DNA of 64,000 nucleotides from Callorhinus ursinus. Taxonomy: Eukaryota; Chordata; Mammalia; Carnivora; Otariidae. Below the pieces are notes generated by a model. That model saw nothing but the letters and a program-made list of their open reading frames with translations, was not told the DNA's origin and did no database searches. The stretch is taken from assembly GCF_003265705.1 (NCBI RefSeq), contig NW_020313056.1:8998188-9062187 (forward strand). Direction: 5' to 3'. Below are positions 50,497-59,484 of this stretch, piece by piece. The position numbers and the translations under genes are program-made. Position 1 is the stretch's first letter. Each line of letters opens with the position of its first letter.

Positions 50497-50690
50497 CAAA
50501 ATGGGGGAAGAACATCCCAGGCAGAGGGGACTGCAGTGCAAAGGCCCTGGGGCAGAAATGAGCTCAATACAGCAGGAGAAAGCAAGAAAGCCATTGTAGC
50601 TGGAGTGGAGCACGTGAGGGGTCGAGTAGCACTAGATGAGGGAGTAGCATCTCCCTAGGAGATGAGGTTAAAGAGGCCCCGGGGGTGGTG
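50497..50690 (-). mobile_element. L2 LINE fragment
   Basis: Reverse L2: gggggaagaacatcccaggc agaggggactgcagtgcaaa ggccctggggcagaaatgag, aagaaagccattgtagctgg agtggagcac and aggagatgaggttaaagagg. Confidence 0.92.
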
Positions 50691-51009
50691 GGGGCACGCT
50701 AGTGGGCCATGGTGAGGGGGGGAGTCAGTAAATGCAGCCACATCTATGACAACAGAAAAGACATCATGTTCCAGGAGATAGGCATGGCCCTCTCCTGACC
50801 TCTGGTTACTGGAGAGACTGGGGGTCCCTCCTATCTTGGGCCTCTTAGACCTTTCCCCAAGGTCACCCACAGAAAGGAAAGAGCCCAGTGTTCTGCCACA
50901 GAGGAGGCCTTAGTAGACTTGGCTCTGGCCCAACCCACTGCCCACACTGGCCTGGGCCATGCACGCTTTAGGAAGGATGAGAACTTATGGGGGGCTGGAA
51001 TGGAGCTGA
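50691..51009. other. No recognisable feature
   Basis: Unique-looking sequence. Confidence 0.3.
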
Positions 51010-51365
51010 GCATATCCCACTGCTCTAGCCACCCTAGAACACTCTTTGCTCCGTCTTTTGGTGGCCAGGCCCCTGTCAGTCTCAGCTCAAAGATCACCTT
51101 CTCAGGCCACTGATTATGAAGTTACCTTCCCGTCTTAGCCCTTGAGCACCTACCCACCCCACGCATGTCCTTACTGTTTAGAGCCCGATGCAGGACTCGA
51201 TCCCAGGACCCTGGGATCATGACCTGAGCCGAAGGCGGACACTTAACCGACTGAGCCACCGAGGGGCCCGTAAAAAAATAAAATCTTAAAAAAAGAAAAA
51301 AATCCTCTGTCCTTTTATTCACTGAGTGTTGTCAGTCTCCCCCTCCCAACTGTTAGCTCAGGAAG
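51010..51365 (+). mobile_element. L2 LINE 3' region split by a SINE
   Basis: Left part: ccactgctctagccacccta gaacactctttgctccgtct and cagtctcagctcaaagatca ccttctcaggccactgatta. Right part after the SINE: ctgtccttttattcactgag tgttgtcag, a diverged L2 continuation. Confidence 0.65.
51181..51300 (-). mobile_element. Truncated, rearranged Can-SINE (head minus, tail plus)
   Basis: From 51181 the minus-strand head is clear: gagcccgatgcaggactcga tcccaggaccctgggatcat gacctgagccgaaggcggac acttaaccgactgagccacc. After the head end at about 51270 comes taaaaaaataaaatcttaaa, which is the 3' tail of a plus-strand SINE. The pyrimidine middle is absent. Two oppositely oriented SINE pieces are thus joined head to tail. 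Confidence 0.88.
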
Positions 51366-51419
51366 GGGATGTTGCCAGCCAGGTTCAGCCCTGTGCCCCC
51401 AAGTAATTTTTAAAGAGAC

Positions 51420-51710
51420 CTTGAAGAAGGAGCTGGAGTTATCGTGGGCAAGAGGGATAGGGAGAGAGCATGGCCCATGCACGGCCCCTTGGAACAGCCT
51501 AGTCCGAGAGAGGGGGACAGAACACAGGCTGGGGGGCCAGGAGGGTGGGGGAGAAGAGAGGAGCCAGATCCTGCAGGGCTGGAGAGCCACAGTCAGGAGT
51601 CTGGATTTATCCTGAAGGCACTGGGGAGCCATAGAGAGCTCTAAAGCAGAGGAGTGACAAGATCAGATCTGCAGAAAGACACTTGGGATTCTCTGGCAGG
51701 CGGGGTTAGG
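51420..51710 (-). mobile_element. L2 LINE, internal part
   Basis: Reverse L2 further inward: gccagatcctgcagggctgg agagccacagtcaggagtct ggatttatcctgaaggcact ggggagccatagagagctct aaagcagaggagtgacaaga tcagatctgcag. The left 130 bases are more diverged. Confidence 0.85.
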
Positions 51711-51767
51711 GGAGGCCCGGGTAGGAACTGAGCCAATCAAAATATCATTGCCTTTCTCAGGTCAGAC

Positions 51768-51900
51768 AGACTCTCTCTCCCCTGCTCCCCTTCTTCCTCC
51801 CTTTCTCCCTCCCCCTCTCCTTCTTTCTCTCCCCCCCCCTTCTTTTTCTCTTCTCTCTCTCCTTCTCCCCCTCCCTTCCCCCCTCTCTCCCCCTCGCTGG
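51768..51900. repeat. CT-rich (polypyrimidine) tract
   Basis: About 130 bases are almost entirely C and T on the plus strand, with ctccctttctccctcccccct blocks and a C-run near 51830. Such mirror-prone tracts can form triplex DNA. Confidence 0.93.
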
Positions 51901-52064
51901 CCCTGGCACCCTTCCTCTGTCACAGCTCATTATTTTAATTCATCCCTGGGATCTGTTCTACTAACCTGACCTCTTGCTTACAGAAACCAAGAGAGGAGCT
52001 GGCTGGGGCCTAGGAAGGGAAGTTGCCCAGGTTGGCAGGAAGGTTTGCAGGGCCCTATCCCTGG

Positions 52065-52205
52065 TTTGGGGTCTGGCTTGGCAACTAAGAGCTGTCACTT
52101 ACTTGGGCCAGCTGCCACTCTCTGAAGCCCTTTCCTAATCCGGAAAATGGGGGTATTAATAGTCCTTCTCTAATAGGGTTTTGTGAGGTTTAAGTGGGTT
52201 AACGC
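52065..52205 (+). mobile_element. MIR SINE
   Basis: It has tggcaactaagagctgtcac ttacttgggccagctgccac, aatccggaaaatgggggtat taatagtccttctctaatag ggttttgtgaggtttaagtg ggttaac. Confidence 0.83.
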
Positions 52206-52365
52206 AGTGCTTTTCAAACCAAGGGTCAAGAAAGCAATTTAGTGAGTCACAACCACCATTGGAAAAACAAGAATGGAACACTACACCAAAAACTAATGAT
52301 GTAATGCATGGTGATTAACATAACAATACAAAATTATTGAAAAAACAAGAAAAAAAAATGCCCAA
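52203..52365 (+). mobile_element. Possible hAT-type element fragment
   Basis: The opening cagtgcttttcaaaccaagg gtcaagaaagcaatttagtg agtcacaacca is like hAT MITEs that begin cagtgcttttcaaacc. The right end is undefined. Confidence 0.42.
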
Positions 52366-52599
52366 GTGCATTATCATAGTAAGGATCCACGTGGCACAGA
52401 GTGTTTATGTCAGGGAGGGGTACTCTCTGGGTTCTTTTGTGAACGTCTCTCTTACCCCGGCTGCTCTTCTGGGAGGCTTGAAAGCTGCAATTAAAGTATG
52501 TAGAGACGTTCATATAGTAGGTGCTCAAACTGTGGTTGCTGGTATTTTCTTGCAGAAGCAAGGAAAGATTTTCTGTTTATTTCACTGCACTGTTGGTGG
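52366..52599. other. No recognisable feature
   Basis: Short unique sequence; nothing named. Confidence 0.3.
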
Positions 52600-52700
52600 T
52601 TTTGTCCCTTTTATACGTGGGGAGACTGAGGCTCAGAGAGAGAAGAGGCTGTCCCAAGGCCACTCCACCACGCTGAGCTGCAAACCTTGGCCTGACGCCG
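52600..52700 (-). mobile_element. MIR SINE core
   Basis: Reverse MIR: cccttttatacgtggggaga ctgaggctcagagagagaag aggctgtcccaaggccactc. Confidence 0.8.
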
Positions 52701-53044
52701 CCTGGGGACCACCCGCCCTCCCGGAAGCAGGACTCAGGACAGAGGCTGGTGGGGGGATGCCTCTGGGGCTGGGCCACCCTTGGCTGCACCCAGAGGTAGC
52801 ACAGACCCCTTGTGCTACAGCCCAGTGATCTCGCCTCTACAGTTACTGAGGGAAACCCCAGAGGGAAAAAGGCTGTGGTTTTTCGGCTTCCTGCTGGGCT
52901 TTTCGGAAGCCAGCAAGTCTGGAAGAGTTCCCTATATGGGGCAGGGGAAGATGGGGCAGCTGGTGCAGGGTCCGCAGACAGCAGGGACTATCCGGAGGAT
53001 TCTACGAGGCCATGACCGAGACCAAGCCCTTAGCTGAGAGCTGA
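52701..53044. other. No recognisable feature
   Basis: Unique GC-rich sequence. Confidence 0.3.
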
Positions 53045-53170
53045 GAGGCAGGAGGCCTGGTGTGTTCTGTCACCAACAGGGCTGTGTGCCTGGGGGCTAG
53101 TTCTCTCCCCTCACTGGGCTTCAGATTCCACATCCGTACAATGGGCATGCTGGCTGTGACTATCTAGGAG
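53045..53170 (+). mobile_element. MIR SINE, diverged
   Basis: It has ggaggcctggtgtgttctgt, cagattccacatccgtacaa tgggcatgctggctgtgac, in MIR order. Confidence 0.65.
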
Positions 53171-53264
53171 GCTCACCACTCAGATGTCTCACAAATGTTC
53201 CCATGAATCTATGATTCTCATTCTGAGAAGTCTCCTCAACTTCCCCACCGGGGAAGGTCGTATG

Positions 53265-54010
53265 TATTCATTCATCCAACAAACATTTATGGGGCACCTA
53301 CTCTATACCAGAGAGCTGGGGATACATAGGGGATCAAGAGAGACACAGTCCCTGCCCCGTCATGGGAACTACATTCTAGTGTACGAGACAATTAACAAGT
53401 CAAGAAGGAAATGACTAAGTGCTTGGAAAGCTGGGAAAGATGGTCTTGGGATAGCACGTGAGGGGGCTACTTCACCAAGGCGGTCAGGAAGGCCTCTCTG
53501 TGGAGGTGACATCCAAGCTGATACGTGAAGGATGAGAAGGATCGAGCTCCGCAGAGATCCAGGGGAGGAGCAGTCCAGCCAATGAGAACTGCAAGTGCAA
53601 AGGGCCTGAGGCTGGAGCGAGTTTGGGGTGTCAGAGGAGCACAAGGAGGCCAGTGTGGCTGAAACAGTGTGAGTGATGGGGTCAAGGTGAGGTGGGAGAG
53701 GTGGTCAGGCCCAGCTCAGGTAGGGCCTTGAGGTCGTGGTGAGGCCCCTGGACTTTTATTCCAGATGCAGTGGGATGCCATCAGGAGCTTTGAGCAGGAC
53801 AGTGACGGGATTGATGTACGTTTTACAAAGATCATTCTGAGAACGGCGGTGGGGGAGGGTGCGGGGACACCAGTGAGGAGGCCAACGAAATACTCCTTGT
53901 GGGGTGTGTCCGTGGCCTGGGGCCGGTGGTGGTGAGGTGAGAAGTGATCAGACCCCAGATGGGTTTTGAAGGTGGAGCCCACAGGGCTTGCGGATGGACA
54001 GGGAGCTGTC
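53265..54010 (-). mobile_element. L2 LINE 3' region, longest copy (about 0.75 kb)
   Basis: Reverse L2 from the terminus inward: attcattcatccaacaaaca tttatggggcacctactcta, gaaggcctctctgtggaggt gacatccaagctg, gcaagtgcaaagggcctgag gctggagcgag, ggaggccagtgtggctgaaa, tagggccttgaggtcgtggt gag, agctttgagcaggacagtga cgggattgatg, tcattctgagaacggcggtg and a last diverged part past 53900. Confidence 0.96.
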
Positions 54011-54131
54011 AGGGAGGGCACTGGGGTTTGTGGCCTGAGGATCTGGGAGGAGGGAGCTGCCATTTGCCCAAACAGGAAAAACCCAGTAAGAAGCGGGTGG
54101 TAGGGGATCAAGAACTCCACTTGACCTTGTT

Positions 54132-54244
54132 TTCTGCTTTTGTTTTGTTTTTTCTAAGCAGGCTCCACACCAACGTGGAGCTCGAACTCATGACCCTGAG
54201 ATCAAGAGTCACATACTTCTCCCACTGTGCCAGCCAGGTGCCCT
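54132..54244 (-). mobile_element. Can-SINE (older short tRNA-derived form)
   Basis: Reverse of the short form also seen at 1409: ttgttttgttttttctaagc aggctccacaccaacgtgga gctcgaactcatgaccctga gatcaagagtcacatacttc. A perfect 16-bp duplication, tccacttgaccttgtt, flanks it at 54116-54131 and 54245-54260. Confidence 0.94.
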
Positions 54245-54260
54245 TCCACTTGACCTTGTT

Positions 54261-54439
54261 AAGTTTGACAAGCCCATGGGACATCCAAGTGTCCAAACAA
54301 ATCTCTTCCCCCCCCCCAGCCAGGCCCCACCAGCCCAGATGATGGGTGGAGGGGAGCCTGCCTGTGGCAGAGATGAATTCCCATGACCCACTTTTGTCTG
54401 CGGTGGCTATCTGGGTCACCTAGACTACAGGTCCTCGCC
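54261..54439. other. No recognisable feature
   Basis: Short unique sequence with a C-run near 54308. Confidence 0.3.
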
Positions 54440-54686
54440 CCTCCGAGCCTATCCTACCTCAGGCCCTGTCCTTCTCAGTTCTGGGGACCCTGCTGCCCCC
54501 GAGGACACTGAAGAAGGGAAACCAGAACATTCTTCTGCCACTGCCCCCTCTATGAACCCTGAATTTCTCTGCCCCTTTACCTTTGCTCTTGCTGTGCCCT
54601 CTGCCTGGGAGTCCCTTCTGTCACTCTCACATATCCAAATTCTTTCCATCCTTTTATGCCTAGAAGCCTCCAAGAAGCCTTCCCTG
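54440..54686 (+). mobile_element. L2 LINE fragment
   Basis: The clear part is ctttacctttgctcttgctg tgccctctgcctgggagtcc cttctgtcactctcacatat, then ttttatgcctagaagcctcc aagaagcc. The next SINE cuts it, and ttccctggtttcc on the far side continues the L2 phrase. Confidence 0.7.
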
Positions 54687-54890
54687 GGGGCGCCTGGGTG
54701 GCTCAGTCGTTAAGCGTCTGCCTTCGGCTCAGGTCATGATCCCAGGGTCCTGGGATCGAGCCCCGCATCGGGCTCCCTGCTCAGCGGGAAGCCTGCTTCT
54801 CCCTCTCCCACTCCCCCTGCTTGTGTTCCCTCTCTCGCTGTCTCTCTCTTTGTCAAACAAATAAACAAAAATCTTAAAAAATAAAAAAAA
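54687..54890 (+). mobile_element. Can-SINE (SINEC), full length
   Basis: Complete: ggggcgcctgggtggctcag tcgttaagcg, atcgagccccgcatcgggct ccctgctcagcgggaagcct, ctcccactccccctgcttgt gttccctctctcgctgtc and aaacaaataaacaaaaatct t. Duplication aagaagccttccctg (54672-54686) / aagaaaccttccctg (54891-54905), one mismatch. Confidence 0.98.
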
Positions 54891-54914
54891 AAGAAACCTT
54901 CCCTGGTTTCCAAT

Positions 54915-55115
54915 AGAATAATGGCAACCATATTTTGAATGCCTACTATGTGCCAAGCTCTGTAAAAAGTAATTTAACTTGCTGACCTCACCTAATCTTT
55001 GGAGGTAGAGATTATCACCTCTGTTTTACTGATAAAGTTGAGGGAGATGAAATCACTATCTCGAAGCCATTTGAGAGAAGTGGCAGAGTGGGGTTCAAAC
55101 TCTACACTTTCTGTC
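54915..55115 (-). mobile_element. MIR SINE, near full length
   Basis: Reverse MIR: gaatgcctactatgtgccaa gctctgtaaaaagtaattta, ctaatctttggaggtagaga ttatcacctctgttttactg and ggcagagtggggttcaaact ctacac. Confidence 0.9.
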
Positions 55116-55149
55116 ATGTTCTGTAAGACAACTTAGGTACTCATCCTGC

Positions 55150-55240
55150 CTAAGGGCCTTTGGGCTCCTCAAGGGCATAGAGTTTATTTATCTCTGCATC
55201 TCCAGAATCTGGCACAGGCTCTCCATAAATGCTTCCTGGA
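55150..55240 (+). mobile_element. L2 LINE 3' terminus
   Basis: It has tttgggctcctcaagggcat agagtttatttatctctgca tctccagaatctggcacagg ctctccataaatgcttcctg g, then the tail is replaced by a microsatellite. Confidence 0.82.
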
Positions 55241-55397
55241 TGGTTGGAAGGATGGGTGGGTGGGTGGATGGATGGATGGGTGGATGTCTGGCTGGTTGGA
55301 TGGGTGGGTGGATGGATACGTGGATGGGTGGACAAATGAATGACAGATGGTGGATAAGTAGATGGATGAATGGATGGTGGTTGGATGGATGGATGGA
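55236..55397. repeat. (TGGA)n imperfect microsatellite, 160 bp
   Basis: About 40 tetranucleotide units of tgga/tggg type with atg, gtgg and gctgg variants. It follows an L2 terminus directly. The open frames it creates on the minus strand ([14 protein letters not shown]) are artefacts. Confidence 0.97.
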
Positions 55398-55535
55398 GTA
55401 GAAAAAGCAATAAAAGTGGTATGAGAGATAATTTCCATTTGAGAAAGCTGTTCTACATTAAGTCACCAGTGAGGCTTCTGTCTGACCTTGAGAAGCATGC
55501 TGTTAGGACTCCATCTCTTTTCAGAGAAGACAGGG
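55398..55535. other. No recognisable feature
   Basis: Short unique sequence. Confidence 0.3.
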
Positions 55536-55539
55536 AAGG

Positions 55540-55710
55540 GATCCACCGTTTATTGAGCACCCATTATGCACCAGACACCATCCTAAGAACTTTATATGCA
55601 TTAACTCAATCAGTCCTCACAAAAGTCCTATGAAGAGAGTACTGTTGATCCCATTTCTTAGATGAGAACACTATGGATCAGAGAAATCAAGCCACCTTCC
55701 ACAGGAGTAA
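55540..55710 (-). mobile_element. MIR SINE
   Basis: Reverse MIR: ccgtttattgagcacccatt atgcaccagacaccatccta agaactttatatgcattaac tcaatc and gatcccatttcttagatgag aacactatggatcagagaaa tcaag. Confidence 0.92.
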
Positions 55711-55789
55711 GAACCTCATGGATGATCATAACACAGCCTGTTGGTGGGATGTGCATTGGAACCTATGGTAGCCCTGGGGGAGGGGTCCT

Positions 55790-55925
55790 CCCACCCCAGG
55801 GCCTTTGCACTTACTGGTCTCTGCCTGGAGCTCTCTGCCTCAGGCTCTTCTCATAATCAGCTCCTTCTCACAGTCAGGTCTTAGCTCAAATGTCTCCTCT
55901 CAGAAAGGCTGTTATTGGCCACCCC
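55790..55925 (+). mobile_element. L2 LINE fragment
   Basis: It has ccccagggcctttgcactta ctggtctctgcctggagctc, cagtcaggtcttagctcaaa tgtctcctctcagaaaggct. Confidence 0.9.
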
Positions 55926-56100
55926 ACTTAGAATGCCCCCCAGGCATTCTCAGAATCACGGAGGATACAGATTTGGCTATTGTGGTAGACACTCAAATAG
56001 CAGCAGCTGAAATTATATCAAAGTTCGTTCTCAATAAGGAGAGGTCACTAGTTCTTGAAATGGGGTGTCTGCATCTGAGGCTTGTGTAACCTCAGCAAGG
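55926..56100. other. No recognisable feature
   Basis: Short unique sequence. Confidence 0.3.
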
Positions 56101-56104
56101 CAGG

Positions 56105-56300
56105 GGAGCACAATGGAGAACAGCATGGGCTCTGCATCCAGCCCTGCCCGACTTCAGACCTTACGGCCGTCTCTCGCAACACAGACCCAGGGGACCTCGC
56201 ACACGGATCTCAGTCTTTCTGAGCCTCTGTTTCCCCATCCGAAACGAAGGTTCTCTCATGAGGGTCCCAGGAGCGAATACCTGCAAAGCATCTAGAGCAG
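56105..56300 (+). mobile_element. MIR SINE, diverged
   Basis: It has gagcacaatggagaacagca tgggctctgcatccagccct, then gatctcagtctttctgagcc tctgtttccccatccgaaac and a diverged end. Confidence 0.72.
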
Positions 56301-56635
56301 GGCTCAGCAAACCAGGTCTCACGGGCCAGATCTAGCGCACTGCCTGTGTGTGTCTGGCCTGCAAGTGAAAAACGGCTTTTACATTACCAAGGCACTGAAA
56401 ACTATCTAAAGAAGAATACCACTTCATAACAAGCAAAAATGACATGAAATTTCAATTTCAGTGTCCATAAAGGTTTCCCGGAACACAGCCGCGTTTGCTC
56501 CTGTTTGTCTCCGCTCCGTGCTCTGGTGGCAAAGTGCAGTGGTTGTGACAGACACATGGCCCACAGCCTGAAATAGTCATCGTCTGGCCCTTTACAGGAA
56601 GAGCGTGCTGACCCCGGGGCTAGAGAACGTTGCCG
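56300..56635 (+). mobile_element. hAT-type non-autonomous DNA transposon
   Basis: The left end cagggctcagcaaaccaggt and the right end gcgtgctgaccccggggcta are diverged inverted copies (cagggctcagca against tgctgaccccgg). Inside are gggccagatctagcgcactg, cataaaggtttcccggaaca cagccgcgtttgctcc and catcgtctggccctttacag, a well-known mammalian MITE phrase order. Confidence 0.78.
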
Positions 56636-56775
56636 GGAACACAACAAGCCTCAGTGTGTGGTAGCTTTTCTTATTCAGGTCCTTGGGAAGCAGCCGCGGG
56701 GTGGGGACCACACTGTGTTCTTTAAGCCAGTGGGCCACCCCCTGGGTGAGGGGCATCTTATTTGTCATCTCCTTC
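56636..56775. other. No recognisable feature
   Basis: Short unique sequence. Confidence 0.3.
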
Positions 56776-56779
56776 ACAG

Positions 56780-56920
56780 CACTTCAAGTTAGATGTGACT
56801 GTCCCCATTTTACAGATGAGGACACTGAGGCTCCAAGAGCTGATGGCATTGGTCCAAGGTCACCCAGCTGGGTAAGAGGCAGAGTTGAGATCTGAACCCA
56901 CAGTCTTTTGGTTCCACTAA
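56780..56920 (-). mobile_element. MIR SINE core
   Basis: Strong reverse MIR: gtccccattttacagatgag gacactgaggctccaagagc, ggtccaaggtcacccagctg ggtaagaggcagagttgaga tctgaaccca. Confidence 0.95.
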
Positions 56921-57019
56921 CTCCATACACACACTTCCCACCCTGCTGCCTGAGGTGGCTCTGGGAAAATGCCAGCAGCTGGGTCTCTCCGAGGCCTCGT
57001 AATGGGACCACGTTGAAGA

Positions 57020-57135
57020 GTTTGTTTAAAATGCAGATTCCTGGGACCCACCACAACCTCCTGAATCAGTCTCCCGGGGGAGGACCAGGAATCTACATTG
57101 CTAGCAAAATCCTCCAAGGGATTTCAATGTCAGAG
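57020..57135 (+). mobile_element. MER5A-like hAT element fragment
   Basis: It has gtttgtttaaaatgcagatt cctgggacccaccacaacct cctgaatcagtctcccgggg gaggaccaggaatctacatt gctagcaaaatcctccaagg gatttc. Confidence 0.87.
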
Positions 57136-57154
57136 GGGTGTCGGGGGAAGCAGA

Positions 57155-57320
57155 GGTCCCTATGGACTACAGCTGTCAGGGAGGGCCTCCTCAGGAAGGC
57201 TGTGCTGAGGAATTGCACCAATGAGGGGAAAGGATAGGGCATTCCAGGCAGGGGCACCTGCCAGAGCAAAGGTAGAGAGGCAGGAATGAGGCCAGTATGT
57301 GCAGTGAGGGGTCGTACCCT
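57155..57320 (-). mobile_element. L2 LINE fragment
   Basis: Reverse L2: gtcagggagggcctcctcag gaaggctgtgctgagg, aggatagggcattccaggca ggggcacctgccagagcaaa ggtagagaggcagg. Confidence 0.82.
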
Positions 57321-57464
57321 CGAGCAGGCTACACACAAAACAGCCAGATTTCCAGGGTGGGGGTGACAGGTTTCCCCAGGAGCCCTGGTGCTCCCAAGAG
57401 ATAAGGCAGCTCTTCCACTCAGGGCCCAGAGCCTCCTCTTCCTCTGGGTTCTTAGAACAAATTG
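57321..57464. other. No recognisable feature
   Basis: Short unique sequence between oppositely oriented L2 copies. Confidence 0.3.
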
Positions 57465-57750
57465 GAAGTTCCCCACTCTGGCCTCTAAAGCCCTGCATTA
57501 TCTGGCTCCTGCTTGCCTCTCTCTCATCATCTCTGAGTCCTCTTTCCCTTGCTTCTTCCACACTGGCCTTCTTTCTGGCCCTCGAACACACCTTGTTCCT
57601 GCCTCAGGGCCTTTGCACTTGCTGTTCCTCCATCTTGCTGTGCTCATCCTCAGACCACAGTTTAGCAGGCCTCCTCAGGGGCCCCTTTCTCGACCGGCTG
57701 TCTCCCTCCCACAGACACTTTTTCCCCATCACCCGTTAACTCCCTCTCTG

Positions 57751-57799
<49 letters not shown>

Positions 57800-57910
57800 G
57801 GGTCTTCCTCTTCCTTAGGACAATGACTTCCTGCCTCATTCCCTGCTCTGCCCCCAGAGCCTAGCACAGTGCCTGGCACATGGAAAGTATTCAGTATATG
57901 ATGACCGAAT
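57465..57910 (+). mobile_element. L2 LINE 3' region with (TG)n inside
   Basis: In order: cctctaaagccctgcattat ctggctcctgcttgcctctc tctcatc, ttcctgcctcagggcctttg cacttgctgttcctccatct, gcaggcctcctcaggggccc, a (TG)n run, then cagagcctagcacagtgcct ggcacatggaaagtattcag tatatgatgaccgaatgg. A 158-codon open frame through it is not a gene. Confidence 0.95.
57752..57798. repeat. (TG)n microsatellite, 47 bp
   Basis: Twenty-three uninterrupted TG units inside an L2. This is likely to be polymorphic and able to adopt Z-DNA. Confidence 0.98.
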
Positions 57911-58224
57911 GGACGTAAAATGGGAAACATGCCCAAGCCGGAGAAGGGCTGAGCCAAGCTTCCGGACTCTCCTTTTGGTTAAGCACTCAGTGCCCCAAGG
58001 GATGCTGGTTAAGGGTCTGGAGTGATAACTGTGGCATGAAAGTGGGCAGAGTGGTGTGTTGGAGAGAATTCTTAAAGGAGAAAACAAAGCAATTGTTCTC
58101 CTTTTCCTTCCTCTACCCTCTGGAGACAAGGAAACACTGTCGCCTTCTAGAATTCTCCCCCTGCCTCCACAGACCCTGGAGCTAATGGCCACCTAGCTCC
58201 CATCACTGAACAAGCCTTGAACCA
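57911..58224. other. No recognisable feature
   Basis: Unique-looking sequence. Confidence 0.3.
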
Positions 58225-58385
58225 GCCTTCCACATGAATGTTCTCATTAAATCCTCACAACTCAACGACTGAGGAAGTATCACCACCCCATGTCCCAGAT
58301 GGAGAGACTGAGATTCGGGAAGGTGAAGGAATCTGTCCAGGGTCTGGGGTGGAGGCCAGAAACTAGACCCCAGTTTGGACCCTGA
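58225..58385 (-). mobile_element. MIR SINE
   Basis: Reverse MIR: gaatgttctcattaaatcct cacaactcaacgactgagga, ccagatggagagactgagat tcgggaaggtgaaggaatct gtccagggtc. Confidence 0.85.
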
Positions 58386-58689
58386 GCCTGTTTTCTCAGC
58401 CCCCATGTTGTGCTGCCCCCTTGGGCCCCACCGTCCGTCTCACACCCCTACCCTACTCCCCCATCCCACCATAGGTAACCTGCCACCATCAGGAAGTCTT
58501 TCCAAGATCTAGCTCAGAGAGCCTTAGCCCATCACCGAGGGAGAGGATTCAAAGACAGCTTCTCTTTCTGTTTCCACTCTAACTTGAGGGCTCATTTCTA
58601 ACCAGAAAGGCATGGAAAGTGGTAAGCAGAGAGGTCATAGAAAACCTGAACCCCAAAGGAAGTCACTTCTCAGAACAGAGAATGGGCTG
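58386..58689. other. No recognisable feature
   Basis: Unique-looking, partly C-rich sequence. Confidence 0.3.
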
Positions 58690-58770
58690 GTGGTTAGGGT
58701 GCCTGAGTTCAAATCCCAGCCCCAGCACTTCCTTCTCTGTGTGACTTTGGTCAGGATGGTGACATTTTGT
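58690..58770 (+). mobile_element. MIR SINE core
   Basis: It has ggttagggtgcctgagttca aatcccagccccagcacttc cttctctgtgtgactttggt cagg. Confidence 0.82.
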
Positions 58771-58970
58771 GTGTTTCTGTCTGCCCGTGTTTAGAGGGGT
58801 CTTACCAGCCAGGCACCTACGTCCAGGGTGCTTTGAGGTTTGAACCAGAGAAGTCAAAGTGTGAGCTGGCCAACTGGGGTTTCACGGGGAGCCCAAGCCT
58901 AGTGGGGAGCAAGCATGGTGGCAGAACAGTGGAGAACAGTTCCAGACAACACTAGAAAAGGCTGACAATT
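58771..58970. other. No recognisable feature
   Basis: Short unique sequence leading into the next SINE. Confidence 0.3.
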
Positions 58971-59195
58971 GGGGTGCCTGTGTGGCTCAGTCATTAAGCG
59001 TCTGCCTTCAGCTTAGGTCATGATCCCGGGGTCCTGGGATCGAGCCCTGCATCGGGTTCCCTGCCCCGCGGGAAGCCTGCCTCTCCCTCTCCCACTCCCC
59101 CTGCTTGTGTTCCTGCTCTCGCTCTCTCTCTCTGTCTCTCTCTCTCTCTGTCAAATGAATAAATAAAATAAAATTAAAAAAGAAAGAAAAAGAAG
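58971..59195 (+). mobile_element. Can-SINE (SINEC), full length
   Basis: Head ggggtgcctgtgtggctcag tcattaagcg, ggttccctgccccgcgggaa gcctgcctctccctctccca middle, long (CT)n and aaatgaataaataaaataaa attaaaaaag tail. Perfect 12-bp duplication aggctgacaatt at 58959-58970 and 59196-59207. Confidence 0.98.
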
Positions 59196-59289
59196 AGGCT
59201 GACAATTAAGCGCCAAGCGGAAAGACAGTAAGATCCTATGGAACCTTCCTAGGAGCTGATGTGGCCCAGAAGAAGGACTTGATTTTAAG

Positions 59290-59480
59290 GCAGGACATCT
59301 CAACTTCAGTACTGTTGATGTTTGGGTCAGGAAAATTCTTTGCTGTGGGGCTGTCCTGTGCTTCGTAGGATGCTCAGCAGCCTCCCCGACCTCTACCCAC
59401 TAGATGCCAGCAACCATCACCCACCCCACCCCACTCCATGCCCAGGGTGACAACCGGAACTTTCTCCAGGGGGCACATTG
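59290..59480 (-). mobile_element. MER20-like hAT element
   Basis: Reverse MER20: ggacatctcaacttcagtac tgttgatgtttgggtcagg, tttgctgtggggctgtcctg tgcttcgtaggatgctcagc agcctccccgacctctaccc actagatgccagcaacc and ggtgacaaccggaactttct ccagggggcacattgcc. Confidence 0.9.
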
Positions 59481-59484
59481 CCTT

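Noticed and set aside
55150..55438. Ser/Thr/Pro/His repeat protein on minus
   Set aside because: It is a translated (TGGA)n microsatellite.
57388..57864. 158-codon open frame on plus with a poly-Cys/Val run
   Set aside because: It is L2 sequence followed by a (TG)n microsatellite translated in frame.
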